Part shown: in pieces, positions 18,536 through 28,255 of the stretch
How the letters are laid out: the number at the start of each line of letters is the position of its first letter
Numbering within the stretch: position 1 is the stretch's first letter
Source: Devosia ginsengisoli
Lineage (GTDB): Bacteria; Pseudomonadota; Alphaproteobacteria; Rhizobiales; Devosiaceae
Direction: 5' to 3'
NCBI RefSeq assembly: GCF_024707105.1
Contig: NZ_JANQAJ010000011.1
Location: 631,488 to 695,487, forward strand
DNA: 64,000 bases
The notes under the pieces: generated by a model
The model's input: the letters and a program-made list of their open reading frames with translations, nothing else
What the model was told of the DNA's origin: nothing
Database searches by the model: none
Program-made: the position numbers and the translations under genes

Positions 18536-18558
18536 CGAGCCGGCCTGGTGCCGGCTCG
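18536..18558 (+). other. intercistronic hairpin
   Basis: CGAGCCGGC pairs with GCCGGCTCG around a CTGGT loop between the binding-protein stop and the permease start. No T-run follows, so it is more likely an mRNA-stabilising or processing stem than a terminator. Confidence 0.7.
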
Positions 18559-18574
18559 AACAGGGATTGATGCT

Positions 18575-19492
18575 ATGCTCAAATACATCCTGCAGCGGGG
18601 TGCGCTGGCACTTGCCGTGGCGCTTGTCGTATCCTTCGCCACGTTCATGTTGCTCAATTATGCGACGGACCCCGCTTCGGCATTGGCCGGCGAGGATGCC
18701 ACCCCCGAGATCGTCGAGCAGATCAGGCAGACCTACGGCTTCGACCGGCCGGTATTCGTCCGCTATTTCGAATGGCTGGGCGGCGTCGCCCGCGGCGATT
18801 TCGGCGAGAGCTACTACTGGAACAAGGATGTGGCCTCGCTTGTGCTCGAGCGCGCGCCGGTGACGATCGCCCTGGCCCTTTCCGCACTCATGGTTACCAT
18901 CGTCATTGCCATCCCGCTGGGGGCCATCGCCGCGCTGCGGCCCAATTCCTGGGCCGACCGCCTGGCTCTCACCTTCGCCGTGTCGGCTCAGGCCATTCCC
19001 AGCTTCTGGCTGGGCCTGATGCTGATCATCCTTCTGGGCGTCATGATCCCCATCCTGCCGATTTCAGGCGACAGTTCCTGGCAGCATTTCGTCATGCCGG
19101 CCTTCGTACTGGGCGCCAGTTCCGTCCCCGCCGTGATGCGGCTGACACGCACCGGGCTGATCGAGGTCATGGAGTCCGACTATATCCGTACCGCCCGTTC
19201 CAAGGGCTATCGCGGCTTCGCCCTGCTCCGGCGCCACGCCATGCGCAATGCGCTGCTGCCGGTGGTGAGCGTGCTGGCCGTACAGCTCGGCCAGAAATTC
19301 GGCGGCTCGGTGATCACCGAAAGCGTCTTCGCCATCAACGGCCTGGGGCGACTGGCACTGCAGTCGATCCTGGGCTCCGACATCCCCACGGTGCAGATGC
19401 TGATCTTCATCTTCGCCCTCATCTTCGTGCTCATGAATCTGCTGGCCGACCTGCTCAATGCAGCGCTCGATCCGAGGATCCGAATCTCATGA
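18575..19492 (+). CDS. peptide-type ABC importer permease, DppB-like
   Basis: A 305-residue inner-membrane permease. N-terminus MLKYILQRGALALAVALVVS, the periplasmic DPASALAGEDATPE segment, the EAA loop RTARSKGYRGFALLRRHAMRNA, and ALDPRIRIS at the end are hallmarks of the family. The stop overlaps the next ATG (ATGA at 19489-19492), so translation is coupled to DppC. ATG 18575 is chosen because the frame upstream lies in the intercistronic hairpin. Confidence 0.93.
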   Translation: MLKYILQRGALALAVALVVSFATFMLLNYATDPASALAGEDATPEIVEQIRQTYGFDRPVFVRYFEWLGGVARGDFGESYYWNKDVASLVLERAPVTIALALSALMVTIVIAIPLGAIAALRPNSWADRLALTFAVSAQAIPSFWLGLMLIILLGVMIPILPISGDSSWQHFVMPAFVLGASSVPAVMRLTRTGLIEVMESDYIRTARSKGYRGFALLRRHAMRNALLPVVSVLAVQLGQKFGGSVITESVFAINGLGRLALQSILGSDIPTVQMLIFIFALIFVLMNLLADLLNAALDPRIRIS

Positions 19493-20397
19493 CCATTTCT
19501 ACATCCACCGACCTGCCTGCCGCCTCCGAAACGAAAACCCCATCGCCGCGCGCGCTGATGCTGCGTCGGGCTTTGGAACACAAGGGCTTCATTGCCGGCG
19601 TGGTGATTGTTGGCGTCCTCATTCTCGTTGCCCTGCTGGCGCCGCTGCTGGCGCCGCACGATCCCTTCGCACAGTCATTGCCCAACCGGCTGCTGCCGCC
19701 CGTCTGGGCCGAAGGCGGCAATTGGGACTATCTCCTGGGCACCGACCAGGTGGGGCGCGACTATCTCAGCCGGCTCATCTATGGCGCCCGGGTGTCGCTC
19801 ACCATCGGCTTCGGCGCCGCGCTGATCGGCATGATGATCGGGGTTACCCTCGGCATCTGTGCCGGCTATTTCGGCGGCTGGGTCGACCATTCGGTCAGCT
19901 TCCTGCTCACCGCCCAGCTCGCTTTGCCCGGCCTGCTGCTGGCCATGGCGCTGGTGTTCATCATCGGCCCGTCGGTCTGGGTGGTGATCGGCATAATCGG
20001 GGTGCTGCACTGGACCTATTTCCTCGTGGTCACCCGTTCGGCGACGCAGCGGCTCAAGTCGCAGGATTTCGTGGCTGCCGCCAAGGCGATGGGCGCCACG
20101 CGCTGGCAGATTCTGCGCACCGAAATCCTGCCTAACCTCTCCAGCCAGATCATCGTGATCTTCACCTTCGAGCTGGGCATTTCGATCCTGGCCGAATCCT
20201 CGCTGTCCTTCCTGGGCGTCGGCATCCAGCCGCCCACCCCGTCCTGGGGCCTGATGATCGCCGAGGGCAAGCAGGCCCTGTTCTACCGGCCCTGGCTGGT
20301 CATCCTGCCCGGCGTGTCGCTGTTCCTGCTGGTGATCGGCGCCAACCTACTCGGCGATGGCCTGCGCGACATCACCTCGCCGCAGGGAAGGAACTGA
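19489..20397 (+). CDS. peptide-type ABC importer permease, DppC-like
   Basis: A 302-residue inner-membrane permease. A cytoplasmic N-terminal tail of about 35 residues precedes the first helix (FIAGVVIVGVLILVALLAPLLAP). LLGTDQVGRDYLSRLIYGAR is the family hallmark, the EAA loop is AAAKAMGATRWQILRTEILPN, and the protein ends LLGDGLRDITSPQGRN. It is a partner of the permease at 18575 and stops two bases before the ATPase start. Confidence 0.93.
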   Translation: MTISTSTDLPAASETKTPSPRALMLRRALEHKGFIAGVVIVGVLILVALLAPLLAPHDPFAQSLPNRLLPPVWAEGGNWDYLLGTDQVGRDYLSRLIYGARVSLTIGFGAALIGMMIGVTLGICAGYFGGWVDHSVSFLLTAQLALPGLLLAMALVFIIGPSVWVVIGIIGVLHWTYFLVVTRSATQRLKSQDFVAAAKAMGATRWQILRTEILPNLSSQIIVIFTFELGISILAESSLSFLGVGIQPPTPSWGLMIAEGKQALFYRPWLVILPGVSLFLLVIGANLLGDGLRDITSPQGRN

Positions 20398-20399
20398 CC

Positions 20400-22241
20400 A
20401 TGCTCGACAAACGCACCATTCTCAGCGTCAACGACCTCGAAGTCGTCCTCCACACCGCCGTCGGCGATCTCAAGGCCGTGCGCGGCACGAGCTTCGATCT
20501 CAAGGCCGGCGAAGCCATCGGCATTGTCGGGGAATCCGGATCGGGCAAGTCGATGACCGCCCTCGCCTTGATGCGCCTGCTGCCGCGCGTGGCGCAGTTG
20601 CGCGCCAATGCCATCGCGCTGGACGGCGTGGCCATCGATACCGCTGACGACCGGGAATTCGCCCATTCCATCGCCGGTCAGAAGATTTCCATGATCTTCC
20701 AGGAGCCGATGACCTCGCTCAACCCGGTCTATTCCATCGGCCGGCAGATGACCGAGGCCGCCGTGCAGTTTGCCGGCCTTTCGCCCAAGGCGGCGCGAGC
20801 CCGGGCCATCGAACTGCTGGAACGGGTGGGCATACCCGACCCCGTCGGCCGGCTCGAACAATATCCGCATCAACTGTCCGGCGGACAGCGCCAGCGCGTG
20901 ATGATCGCCATGGCGCTGATGAACGAGCCTGAACTCATCATCGCCGACGAACCGACCACCGCGCTCGACGTGACGGTGCAGGCCCAGATCATGGAGCAGC
21001 TGGCCGAACTCCGCCGCGAATTCGGCATGGCGATGATCCTCATCACCCATGACCTGGCCGTGGTCGCCTCGACCGTCGACAAGGTGGCGGTGATGTATGG
21101 CGGCGAGATCGTCGAAAAAGGGCCGTGCCATGAGGTGCTGAGCAATCCCATGCACCCCTATACACGCGGACTGCTGGCCTGCGTGCCCAAGATGGACGGC
21201 ACGCCCCGCCGACTGGGCGCCATTCCCGGCATCGTGCCGGCGCTGCTGGGCGAGGTCGACTTCTGCGTCTTTTCCTCGCGCTGCGCCCATGTCCGCGACA
21301 TCTGCCGCACGCAGCGCCCGCCGCTGCAGGGCGACGGCGCACGCAGCTATAGCTGCATCCTCACCCCCGGCGAGATCGCCGCCCTGCCCCCGGCGCAGCC
21401 GACGGAGGAAATGGCGCCACCAATGGTGGAGACCGGGCCGGCGCTGATCGAGGCCCAGGGCATCCACAAATTCTACCGCGTCAAGAAGACCCTGTTCGGC
21501 CAGACGAAAACCCTGCACGCCGTCAACGACGTCTCCTTGCAGATCCGCCGCGGCGAAACCTTCGCCCTGGTCGGTGAATCCGGATCGGGCAAGACCACCC
21601 TGGCCAAGATCCTGCTCGGCCTCAGCCCTGCCGATGGCGGCACGGTGCTGCTCGATGGCGAGGCGGTCAATGCCATGGACGGCCGCAAGCGCGCTCGCCT
21701 GATGCAGCCGATCTTCCAGGACCCCTATTCCTCGCTCAACCCCCGCCACACCATCGCGCAGATCATCGCCCGCCCGCTCGACGTGCATCGCATCGGCGAT
21801 GCCGCGTCCCGCAAGCAGGCCGTGCTTGACGTCATGGACCGCGTCGGCCTGCCCAAGCGGGTGCTGCACAATTACCCCAGCCAGATGTCCGGTGGACAGC
21901 GCCAGCGCGTGGCCATTGCCCGCGCCCTCATCATGAAGCCGGCTTTGCTGGTCTGCGACGAGCCCACCTCGGCGCTCGACGTTTCCGTGCAGGCGCAGAT
22001 TCTCAACCTGCTGGCCGACCTGCAGCAAGACCTGGGCCTGACCTACCTACTCATTACCCACAATATCGCCGTCGTGCATCAGGTCGCCTCGCGGATCGCC
22101 GTGATGCACCAGGGAAGGATCGTCGAAATGGGCGAAGCCCGCAAAATCCTGCATGCACCCGAGCACGACTATACGAGGCTCCTCCTGTCTTCGGTGCCCG
22201 AACTGGCGGCCGCAACAGCCAAAGAGCCGGTGCAACCATGA
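20400..22241 (+). CDS. peptide-type ABC importer ATPase, fused DppD-DppF
   Basis: A 613-residue protein with two ATPase domains. Domain one has [10 protein letters not shown] near residue 43 and [15 protein letters not shown]; domain two has GESGSGKTT near 393 and [15 protein letters not shown]. Cys-rich [20 protein letters not shown] ends the first half. Walker B elements [12 protein letters not shown] and [12 protein letters not shown] are intact. The stop overlaps the lyase start (ATGA), so importer and enzyme are translated as one unit. Confidence 0.94.
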   Translation: MLDKRTILSVNDLEVVLHTAVGDLKAVRGTSFDLKAGEAIGIVGESGSGKSMTALALMRLLPRVAQLRANAIALDGVAIDTADDREFAHSIAGQKISMIFQEPMTSLNPVYSIGRQMTEAAVQFAGLSPKAARARAIELLERVGIPDPVGRLEQYPHQLSGGQRQRVMIAMALMNEPELIIADEPTTALDVTVQAQIMEQLAELRREFGMAMILITHDLAVVASTVDKVAVMYGGEIVEKGPCHEVLSNPMHPYTRGLLACVPKMDGTPRRLGAIPGIVPALLGEVDFCVFSSRCAHVRDICRTQRPPLQGDGARSYSCILTPGEIAALPPAQPTEEMAPPMVETGPALIEAQGIHKFYRVKKTLFGQTKTLHAVNDVSLQIRRGETFALVGESGSGKTTLAKILLGLSPADGGTVLLDGEAVNAMDGRKRARLMQPIFQDPYSSLNPRHTIAQIIARPLDVHRIGDAASRKQAVLDVMDRVGLPKRVLHNYPSQMSGGQRQRVAIARALIMKPALLVCDEPTSALDVSVQAQILNLLADLQQDLGLTYLLITHNIAVVHQVASRIAVMHQGRIVEMGEARKILHAPEHDYTRLLLSSVPELAAATAKEPVQP

Positions 22242-23578
22242 TCACCCCGCAGACCGTCTTCTCCCGCGCCAATCTCTGGCAGACCTGGCTCGATGTGGAA
22301 GCGGCCATGGCGCTGGCCCAGGCCGAGATCGGCATGATCCCGCAATGGGCCGCCGACGAGATCGCCAACAAGGCGCGGCTGGACAATTTCGATACGGCCG
22401 AACTCGAGCTGTCGGTGGCCGAAACCATGGCGCCCATCGTGTCGCTGGTGCGGGCGCTGTCCGATATCTGCGGCGCGGCCGGCCGGTTCGTGCATTGGGG
22501 CGGCACCACACAGAACATCATGTCATCAGGCAGGCTGCTGCTGGTCCGCCGCTCCCACCAGTCCATGCTCAATGCACTGGCCCGGGCCATCGACAGGCTC
22601 GGCACCCTGGCCGACCAGCATGCCGAAACCGTCATGGTGGGCCGGACCAACCATCGCCAGGCCCTGCCCATAACCTTCGGTTTCAAGGTAGCCGGCTGGA
22701 TCGAGGAACTGGCGCGCCAGAACGAGCGCTTCCTGTCGACCGAAAAACGGGTCTTCGCGCTGCATTTCGGAGGCGCCATCGGCGCCATGCACTCGTTCGA
22801 GGGCAAGGGTGAGGCGCTGAACGCCGCCATTGCCCGCCGCCTCAACCTGACCCCGGTGCTGGTGCCCGACCGGGCCTCGCTCGATGGCCAGGCCGAATAT
22901 GTGGCGAGCCTGGCTTTGTTCGGCATGACTGTCGGCCGCATCGGCTCGGAGCTTTACCGCCTCATGGCCGACGAGATCGGCGAAATCGGCGAGACGCTTG
23001 GCATGGAAGTGGTCGGCAGCTCCACCATGCCGCACAAGGTCAATCCCAAGCATGTCGTGCATCTGGTGTCGGCAGCGGCCCATCTGCGCTCGAAAGTGCA
23101 CCCTGCCCTCGAGGCAGGCATGCCGGCGCATGAAGGGGATGCGGCGAGCAACCAGTTGATGTCGAGCACGATCGAAAGCGCCTCGGCGCTGGCCTGGGAA
23201 CTGGCGGAGCGCCTCGAAACCACGCTCGCCAATATCGACATCCGCACTGCCAGCATGGCTCGGAACCTTCAGCTCAATGCCGATGTCATCGCCAGCGAGA
23301 ACCTGATGATGATCCTTGCCCGCAAGATCGGCCGCACCACGGCGCATGATCTGGTGCATCACGCCGTGCTCCACAGCGACGATGGCGCCAGCCTCACCGA
23401 CACCCTGCTGGAAAGCAAGGAAGTCAGCGGCGCGATGAGCCGGGCCGAAATGGAAGCGGCCCTTGTGCCGGCGCATTATCTGGGCGACAGCATAGCGATC
23501 GCGCGCAAGGCGGCCTCGCTGGCCGCCACAACCGCCACCGCGATGCGATCCCGTTCGGAGGCCTGGCCCGCACCATGA
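22238..23578 (+). CDS. fumarase/aspartase-superfamily lyase
   Basis: A 446-residue cytoplasmic enzyme of the adenylosuccinate lyase/3-carboxymuconate cycloisomerase group. The superfamily signature GSSTMPHKVNPKH is at residues 260-272 and contains the catalytic Ser; region one is HWGGTTQN at 87-93, and VGRTNHRQALP carries the second His. These enzymes eliminate fumarate from amino-succinate adducts or act on cis,cis-muconates. No protocatechuate genes are near, and the gene is translationally coupled to an importer ATPase, so I favour cleavage of an imported aminopolycarboxylate or similar C-N compound. The exact substrate is unknown. Confidence 0.85.
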   Translation: MITPQTVFSRANLWQTWLDVEAAMALAQAEIGMIPQWAADEIANKARLDNFDTAELELSVAETMAPIVSLVRALSDICGAAGRFVHWGGTTQNIMSSGRLLLVRRSHQSMLNALARAIDRLGTLADQHAETVMVGRTNHRQALPITFGFKVAGWIEELARQNERFLSTEKRVFALHFGGAIGAMHSFEGKGEALNAAIARRLNLTPVLVPDRASLDGQAEYVASLALFGMTVGRIGSELYRLMADEIGEIGETLGMEVVGSSTMPHKVNPKHVVHLVSAAAHLRSKVHPALEAGMPAHEGDAASNQLMSSTIESASALAWELAERLETTLANIDIRTASMARNLQLNADVIASENLMMILARKIGRTTAHDLVHHAVLHSDDGASLTDTLLESKEVSGAMSRAEMEAALVPAHYLGDSIAIARKAASLAATTATAMRSRSEAWPAP

Positions 23579-23591
23579 TCCGCGACGCCGC

Positions 23592-24206
23592 ATGACGACC
23601 TATCATTCCTTCGACCCGGCGCTGGGTCACGGGCTGCCGCATGATCCGATAAAGGGCATCGTGGCGCCCCGCCCCATCGGCTGGATTTCGTCACTCGACA
23701 AAGCCGGCACGGCAAACCTGGCGCCCTACAGCTATTTCAACATGTTCAGCCACAAGCCGCCGATCCTGATCTTCGGCAGCGAGGGCCGCAAGGACACGGT
23801 GCGCAATATCGAACAGACCGGGGAATTCGTCTTCAACCTGGCGACGCGTGACCTGGCTGAGGCGGTCAACCAGACATCGGCGCCCCAGCCGCCCCATGTC
23901 GATGAATTCGAGCTGGCGAGGCTCGCCAAGGTGCCGTCGGACAAGGTGGCGCCGCCCCGGGTCGCCGGCGTGGCCGCGGCCATGGAATGCCGGCTGGTGC
24001 AGGTGCAGCAGCTCACCGACATGGATGGCGTGCCCGTCGATACACATCTGGTCATCGGGCAGGTGGTGCAGGTCCACATCAATCATTCCTGCCTGGTCGA
24101 CGGCCTGTTCGATATCACGCGCGCCCGGACCATCGCCCGCTGCGGCTATCGCGGCGACTATGTCGAGTCCGGTGAGACATTTGAAATGCTGCGGCCGGGA
24201 CGCTAG
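23592..24206 (+). CDS. flavin reductase-like FMN-binding split-barrel protein
   Basis: A 204-residue protein of the flavin reductase/DIM6-NTAB family. Visible hallmarks are GIVAPRPIGWISSLDKAGTANLAPYSYFN, which forms the FMN-binding barrel edge, and GEFVFNLATRDLAEAVNQTSAP. Such proteins reduce flavin for partner monooxygenases or act on their own substrates. It starts 13 bases after the lyase stop. No flavin monooxygenase gene is in this operon, so its partner, if any, is elsewhere. Confidence 0.85.
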   Translation: MTTYHSFDPALGHGLPHDPIKGIVAPRPIGWISSLDKAGTANLAPYSYFNMFSHKPPILIFGSEGRKDTVRNIEQTGEFVFNLATRDLAEAVNQTSAPQPPHVDEFELARLAKVPSDKVAPPRVAGVAAAMECRLVQVQQLTDMDGVPVDTHLVIGQVVQVHINHSCLVDGLFDITRARTIARCGYRGDYVESGETFEMLRPGR

Positions 24207-24233
24207 GACTGGAACGTCTGCGGGAGGTGCCCG

Positions 24234-25160
24234 GTGAATTTGCGCTCGCTCAGGATTTTCCGCCGGGTGGTGACGACGGGGTCGCTCGCCCAGGCTTCCC
24301 AGGACCTCAACATCTCACCCTCCGCCGCCAGCCGCCTGCTGTCGCTGCTCGAGGCAGAACTCAAGCTCAACCTCTTCTCCCGCTCCAAGCGCCGGCTCGA
24401 ACTGACCGAGGAAGGCGACCGCTTCTACCGGCAGACCGAACATATCCTGCGCGGCCTCGACGAAATGGAGCTCATCGCCGCCGAAATTCGTGCCCAGACC
24501 AATGAATTGTTGAGCCTGGTGACGGCGGCGCCGCTGGCCATGGGGCTGATTTCGCCCTCGCTGGTACTCATGCAGCAGCGCGACGAGGCCTTTGACTGCG
24601 TGATCAATGTCGAGACGCGGTTCGATCTGGAAAGCAAGGTCGCCGCGCGGGCCTATAATGTGGGCGTGATCTCCCTGCCCATCGAGAATGGCATTCTCGA
24701 TCTCACCATCGAGCCCTTTCTTGAAACGCGCCTCGGCGTGCTGATGCGCACCGACCATCCGTTAGCGCGGCAGGCCGACATCACGCTCGAAGCGCTAGCC
24801 CGCTACCCCATCGTGGCCCTGACCAAGGGCCAGCGCTGGCGAGAACGGCTGGACGACATCTTCTCGGCCTCCGGCCTGACGCCGGAGATACGCGTGGAAA
24901 CGACATCGACGCCGGTGGTCAAGAACCTCGTCCGCGATGGCGCCGGCCTGACGGTGGTGGACTGCATCTGCGGCCGGATCGCCGATGACGAACCGCTGGT
25001 GCTCAAGCCCCTGGCGATCGAAAAGTGGATCACCTATGCTACGATCCACCCCAATGGTCCCAGGCCGGCCCGCAGCGGCCGGTTCATCGAGGCCATGCGC
25101 GATTTCATCCGCGCCGAAATGGGCCGCAGCCAGGGCAGAGACATGCTGCGGCTCATCTAG
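24234..25160 (+). CDS. LysR-family transcriptional regulator
   Basis: A 308-residue regulator. The N-terminal winged HTH is clear: LRIFRRVVTTGSLAQASQDL and ISPSAASRLLSLLEAELKLN, residues 5-47. The remaining 215 residues form the periplasmic-binding-protein-like inducer domain. GTG 24234 has GGGAGG upstream. It is the last gene of the importer-lyase operon on the same strand rather than divergent, so it likely senses the lyase substrate or product. It ends four bases from the converging fucosidase gene. Confidence 0.92.
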   Translation: MNLRSLRIFRRVVTTGSLAQASQDLNISPSAASRLLSLLEAELKLNLFSRSKRRLELTEEGDRFYRQTEHILRGLDEMELIAAEIRAQTNELLSLVTAAPLAMGLISPSLVLMQQRDEAFDCVINVETRFDLESKVAARAYNVGVISLPIENGILDLTIEPFLETRLGVLMRTDHPLARQADITLEALARYPIVALTKGQRWRERLDDIFSASGLTPEIRVETTSTPVVKNLVRDGAGLTVVDCICGRIADDEPLVLKPLAIEKWITYATIHPNGPRPARSGRFIEAMRDFIRAEMGRSQGRDMLRLI

Positions 25161-25164
25161 CCGC

Positions 25165-26514
25165 TCAATCCCCCAGGATCAGTTCGATAACCGGCACCAC
25201 CACGTCCGGTTTGATGACCGGCAGTTCCAGGGTGAGGATGCCGTCGCCCACCGCGACACCCGTATTGGTTTCCACTGCATCATCCCGGTCGAGCCAGCGG
25301 ACTTCGCTGGCATCGTGCAGGAACTGGGCATATTTCACCCTTCCCGCCAGTCCGTCGATATGGATGTGGCGGAAGGGCCAGGTCTGTATATGCAGGTAGA
25401 GCCGCTTGCCCTTCTGGGTGAAGCGGCAGCCATTGGGCGCCGCATAGGTCGAGGGACCGGCGCCATAGATGGCGCGGCCGTTCACGTCCAGCCAGCCGCC
25501 ATAGACTTTCAGTGCCTCGACGGCCCGGGCGTCGAACAGACCGCGCCCGGTGGGGCCGACATTCATCAGCAGGTTGCCGCCCAGCGCCACCGTATCGACC
25601 AGCAGGTTGATGAGCTGCCCGGCATCCTTCCAGGTGCTTTCGTCGCGGTGATACCCCCAGGACCCGCTGAAGGTGTGACACACCTCCCAGCGCACCGGCT
25701 TGCCGCCGGCAGTGGGGGCCACGCGCGGCGTATATTGCTCGGGCGTCGCCAGATCCTTGGGGAAGTTGCCATCCGCCGGCAGGTCGAGGCGGTCGCCGAC
25801 GATGATGTCGGGCTGCAGGCGCCGCACGAGCCCGATCAGCTCCTCGCTCTCCCAGTCGGCCCGGCCCTTGCCCTTCATGCCGCGATAGTCACGATCGGGG
25901 TAACTGAAATCGAACCAGATAACGGAAATCTCGCCAAAGTCGCTCAGCAGCTCGGTGACCTGATCGCGCATGTATTGGGCATATTTGCGCACGTCGCGCG
26001 CCTTGTTCATCTCCAGCGCATCGGGATGGTTGCGCAGGGGATGAATGCCGTCGATGGGAAATTCGGGATGGTGCCAGTCGAGCAGGGAATAGTAGAACCC
26101 CACCTTGAGCCCCTCGGCGCGGAAGGCCTCGACGAAGGGTTTCAGCAGGTCCTTGCCATAGGGCGTATTGGTCGCCTTGTAGTCGGTGAACTTGCTGTCC
26201 CAGAGGCAGAAACCTTCATGGTGCTTGGCGGTCAGCACCACATATTTCATCCCTGCTTCTCGGGCATGCCGCGCCCATTCGCGCGGATCGTAGCGGTCGG
26301 GGTCGAAATTGTCGAAATAGCGGGCATAGTCCGCGGGCGCGATTTCCTCGTGGTTCTGCACCCATTCATGCCGTGCGGCCAGCGCGTAGAGGCCGAAATG
26401 GATGAACATGCCAAAGCGGACCTGGGAAAACCAGGCCTTGCCATCGCTGTCGCCGATACGCGCCACATCGTCCTCCCGAAATCGTGCCGGCCCGAAGCCT
26501 AGAGTCTTTCCCAT
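25165..26514 (-). CDS. alpha-L-fucosidase-like glycoside hydrolase, GH29
   Basis: A 449-residue glycosidase. The GH29 hallmarks are FGMFIHFGLYA, YVVLTAKHHEGFCLWDSKFT and the nucleophile Asp in ISVIWFDFSY. NLLMNVGPTGRG follows, as is usual. No signal peptide is visible, so it would act in the cytoplasm on an imported fucosyl-oligosaccharide. The stop is four bases from the converging LysR gene. It is on the same strand as the MalFGK/NanE operon upstream, 140 bases after the kinase gene and behind a repeat, so it may be its last gene. Confidence 0.9.
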   Translation of the reverse strand: MGKTLGFGPARFREDDVARIGDSDGKAWFSQVRFGMFIHFGLYALAARHEWVQNHEEIAPADYARYFDNFDPDRYDPREWARHAREAGMKYVVLTAKHHEGFCLWDSKFTDYKATNTPYGKDLLKPFVEAFRAEGLKVGFYYSLLDWHHPEFPIDGIHPLRNHPDALEMNKARDVRKYAQYMRDQVTELLSDFGEISVIWFDFSYPDRDYRGMKGKGRADWESEELIGLVRRLQPDIIVGDRLDLPADGNFPKDLATPEQYTPRVAPTAGGKPVRWEVCHTFSGSWGYHRDESTWKDAGQLINLLVDTVALGGNLLMNVGPTGRGLFDARAVEALKVYGGWLDVNGRAIYGAGPSTYAAPNGCRFTQKGKRLYLHIQTWPFRHIHIDGLAGRVKYAQFLHDASEVRWLDRDDAVETNTGVAVGDGILTLELPVIKPDVVVPVIELILGD

Positions 26515-26561
26515 TTTGACGAAAGCATAGGCGGCTCAGCAAGCGTGATGTTGGGGCGTTT

Positions 26562-26620
26562 CCCTCACCCGGAAATCCGCTGGACGCGGATTTCCACCCT
26601 CTCCCACAAGGGGCGAGGGG
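26562..26620. repeat. extragenic inverted repeats
   Basis: CCCTCACCCGGAAATCCGC and GCGGATTTCC form a 10-bp palindrome (26571-26595, GGAAATCCGC/GCGGATTTCC), followed by CTCCCACAAGGGGCGAGGGG. A related short segment occurs at 42111-42163. It lies between the fucosidase and kinase genes. Confidence 0.7.
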
Positions 26621-26654
26621 TAATCGGTTCATACCGAGGGGTGGGATCGGGCAA

Positions 26655-27593
26655 CTATCTCGCCGGCTCCGCCAACACCTCAATCCAGCCGTCCGTCCCC
26701 AATGCCTGCAGCCGTGCCGCGGCAAGACTCGCATCAGCGTCCAGCAGGCGCACCTCCTGCCCGGTCAGAAGAAGCCGGATTTCCGCAAGGATGACCGGAT
26801 GCAGCGCCAGCACGCCGCCGATGAAGCCCACCGTCCGCTCCCCTGCCCTCGCGATCAGGGCGCCGGCCAAAGCTGCCAGTTCGCCGCCCGCCTCGCGCAG
26901 GATGGCCTCGGCCACCTCGTCGCCATCAGCGGCCGCCTTGGCTACGGCCACGGCCAGCGTGCCGATGCGGCCGCGGTCGCCGGCATAAACGAATTGGCGG
27001 ATATCGCTCCAGTCGCGTCCGTCCACCTGCGCGAACAGGTGATCGGCCAGCAGCCGAACGCTGTCGAATGAGCCGGTATGGTCGAGCACCCGGTAGATCC
27101 GGTCGAGCGCCTGCAAGGCAATCCAACTGCCCGACCCGGCATCGTCGATCAATATGCCGCGCCCGCCGACGCGAATGAGATTGCCATCCTGGCCGATATG
27201 GATGCCGATCGAACCGGTGCCGGCCGAAACAAGATGACCCTCGCCCGGTGCGAAATTGGCGAGATAGGCCAAGGCCACGTCATCGATGACGATAGTGCTT
27301 TCCGGCGCCACGCCGAACGCGTCGCCCAGCAGCGCCTTCACGTCGACGGACACGGCCGCGCCATAGCCGGTCAGCCCCGCGGTGACGCTGGCAGGGGCAA
27401 AACCCGCCGCCGCGACCGCCGTTGCGACGGTCGACAAAGCATTGCCCAGCTTGTCCTTCTCGGCCGGGTTGAACACATGCCCGGTGGCGCCGGGCGCCTT
27501 GCCGCGCGCCAGTTCCTGCCCGTCATCGCCACACAGCACCCAGCGGCTGGCCGTCCCCCCGATATCGAGCCCGAGATGGGCGCTACGGCTCAA
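26655..27593 (-). CDS. BadF/BadG-type ATPase family, N-acetylhexosamine kinase-like
   Basis: A 312-residue cytoplasmic kinase of the ASKHA fold. Phosphate-1 motif LDIGGTASRW is at residues 9-18, SAGTGSIGIHI the phosphate-2 element, and GGRGILIDDAGSGSWI matches the GlcNAc kinase signature (GxxLGDEGSG), with Asp-Asp in place of the usual Asp-Glu. GlcNAc or ManNAc is the likely substrate because the start overlaps the NanE stop (ATGA) and an amino-sugar-type importer precedes. It would make the 6-phosphate that NanE or NagA uses. Confidence 0.82.
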   Translation of the reverse strand: MSRSAHLGLDIGGTASRWVLCGDDGQELARGKAPGATGHVFNPAEKDKLGNALSTVATAVAAAGFAPASVTAGLTGYGAAVSVDVKALLGDAFGVAPESTIVIDDVALAYLANFAPGEGHLVSAGTGSIGIHIGQDGNLIRVGGRGILIDDAGSGSWIALQALDRIYRVLDHTGSFDSVRLLADHLFAQVDGRDWSDIRQFVYAGDRGRIGTLAVAVAKAAADGDEVAEAILREAGGELAALAGALIARAGERTVGFIGGVLALHPVILAEIRLLLTGQEVRLLDADASLAAARLQALGTDGWIEVLAEPAR

Positions 27594-28255
27594 AGAGGCA
27601 CACCCTGGGCAACGAACATGCGCGTGATCTCGCGGGGATTGGTGATCATGGTGCCGACAACGACCGCATGGGCGCCGGCCCCGAAGGCCTGCCGCACCAA
27701 TGCCGGCATATTGTAGCGCCCTTCGGCCACCACGGGCACGCTCAATCTGTGCGCCAGCGTTTCGAGCAGTTTCAGGTCCGGCTCATCCGGCTTGGGTTGC
27801 GTCGCTTCGGTATAGCCCGATAGTGTCGTCGCCACATAGGTCGCGCCCCAATCGGCCGCGGCCAGCCCCTCCTCCACAGTCGAAATGTCGGCGAAAACCT
27901 CCGCTCCCAATTCCTCCCGGATGCGTCGCACCAGCACGCGCGGATGCTCGCCATGGCGCGGTCGCTCGGTGCAATCGAGCGCCACGATTTCCGCACCCGC
28001 CGCCACGATGGCTTCAGCGGCGGCGAAATCGGGGGTGATATAGACGGGATATTCGTCGGAAAACACCTTGTGGATGCCGATCACAGGCAGGCCAGCCGCC
28101 ATCACGGCGGCGATGTCTTCCGGCCCATTGGCCCGCAGACCCACGGCCCCGCCATCACGCGCCGCCAAAGCCATGGCGCCCATGAATTGCGGCCCGTGCA
28201 AGGGATTGTCCGCCCGCGCCTGGCAGGAAACGATGAGACCGGCGGGCAGCTTCAC
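27590..28255 (-). CDS. nanE: N-acetylmannosamine-6-phosphate 2-epimerase
   Basis: A 221-residue TIM-barrel enzyme that converts ManNAc-6-P to GlcNAc-6-P. The start GLIVSCQARADNPLHGPQFM, HKVFSDEYPVYITP, and VVAEGRYNMPAL match NanE. GTG 28255 overlaps the stop of the MalG-type permease (GTGA); an upstream in-frame extension would run into that permease and is rejected. With the kinase at 26655 it makes a ManNAc utilisation step. No sialic acid lyase is in the window, so free ManNAc, not sialic acid, would be the entry point here. Confidence 0.9.
   Translation of the reverse strand: MKLPAGLIVSCQARADNPLHGPQFMGAMALAARDGGAVGLRANGPEDIAAVMAAGLPVIGIHKVFSDEYPVYITPDFAAAEAIVAAGAEIVALDCTERPRHGEHPRVLVRRIREELGAEVFADISTVEEGLAAADWGATYVATTLSGYTEATQPKPDEPDLKLLETLAHRLSVPVVAEGRYNMPALVRQAFGAGAHAVVVGTMITNPREITRMFVAQGVPL

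Noticed and set aside
20283..22028. Minus-strand frame of 581 codons
   Set aside because: Shadow of the fused ATPase gene; typical antisense of Walker motifs.
22238..23578. 3-carboxy-cis,cis-muconate cycloisomerase (pcaB)
   Set aside because: The fold fits, but no pca genes are adjacent and it is coupled to an importer; kept as a general superfamily lyase.
26655..28255. Sialic acid catabolism cluster
   Set aside because: Only NanE and a kinase are present; no sialic acid lyase or TRAP/sialic transporter is in the window, so I limit the claim to ManNAc/GlcNAc use.
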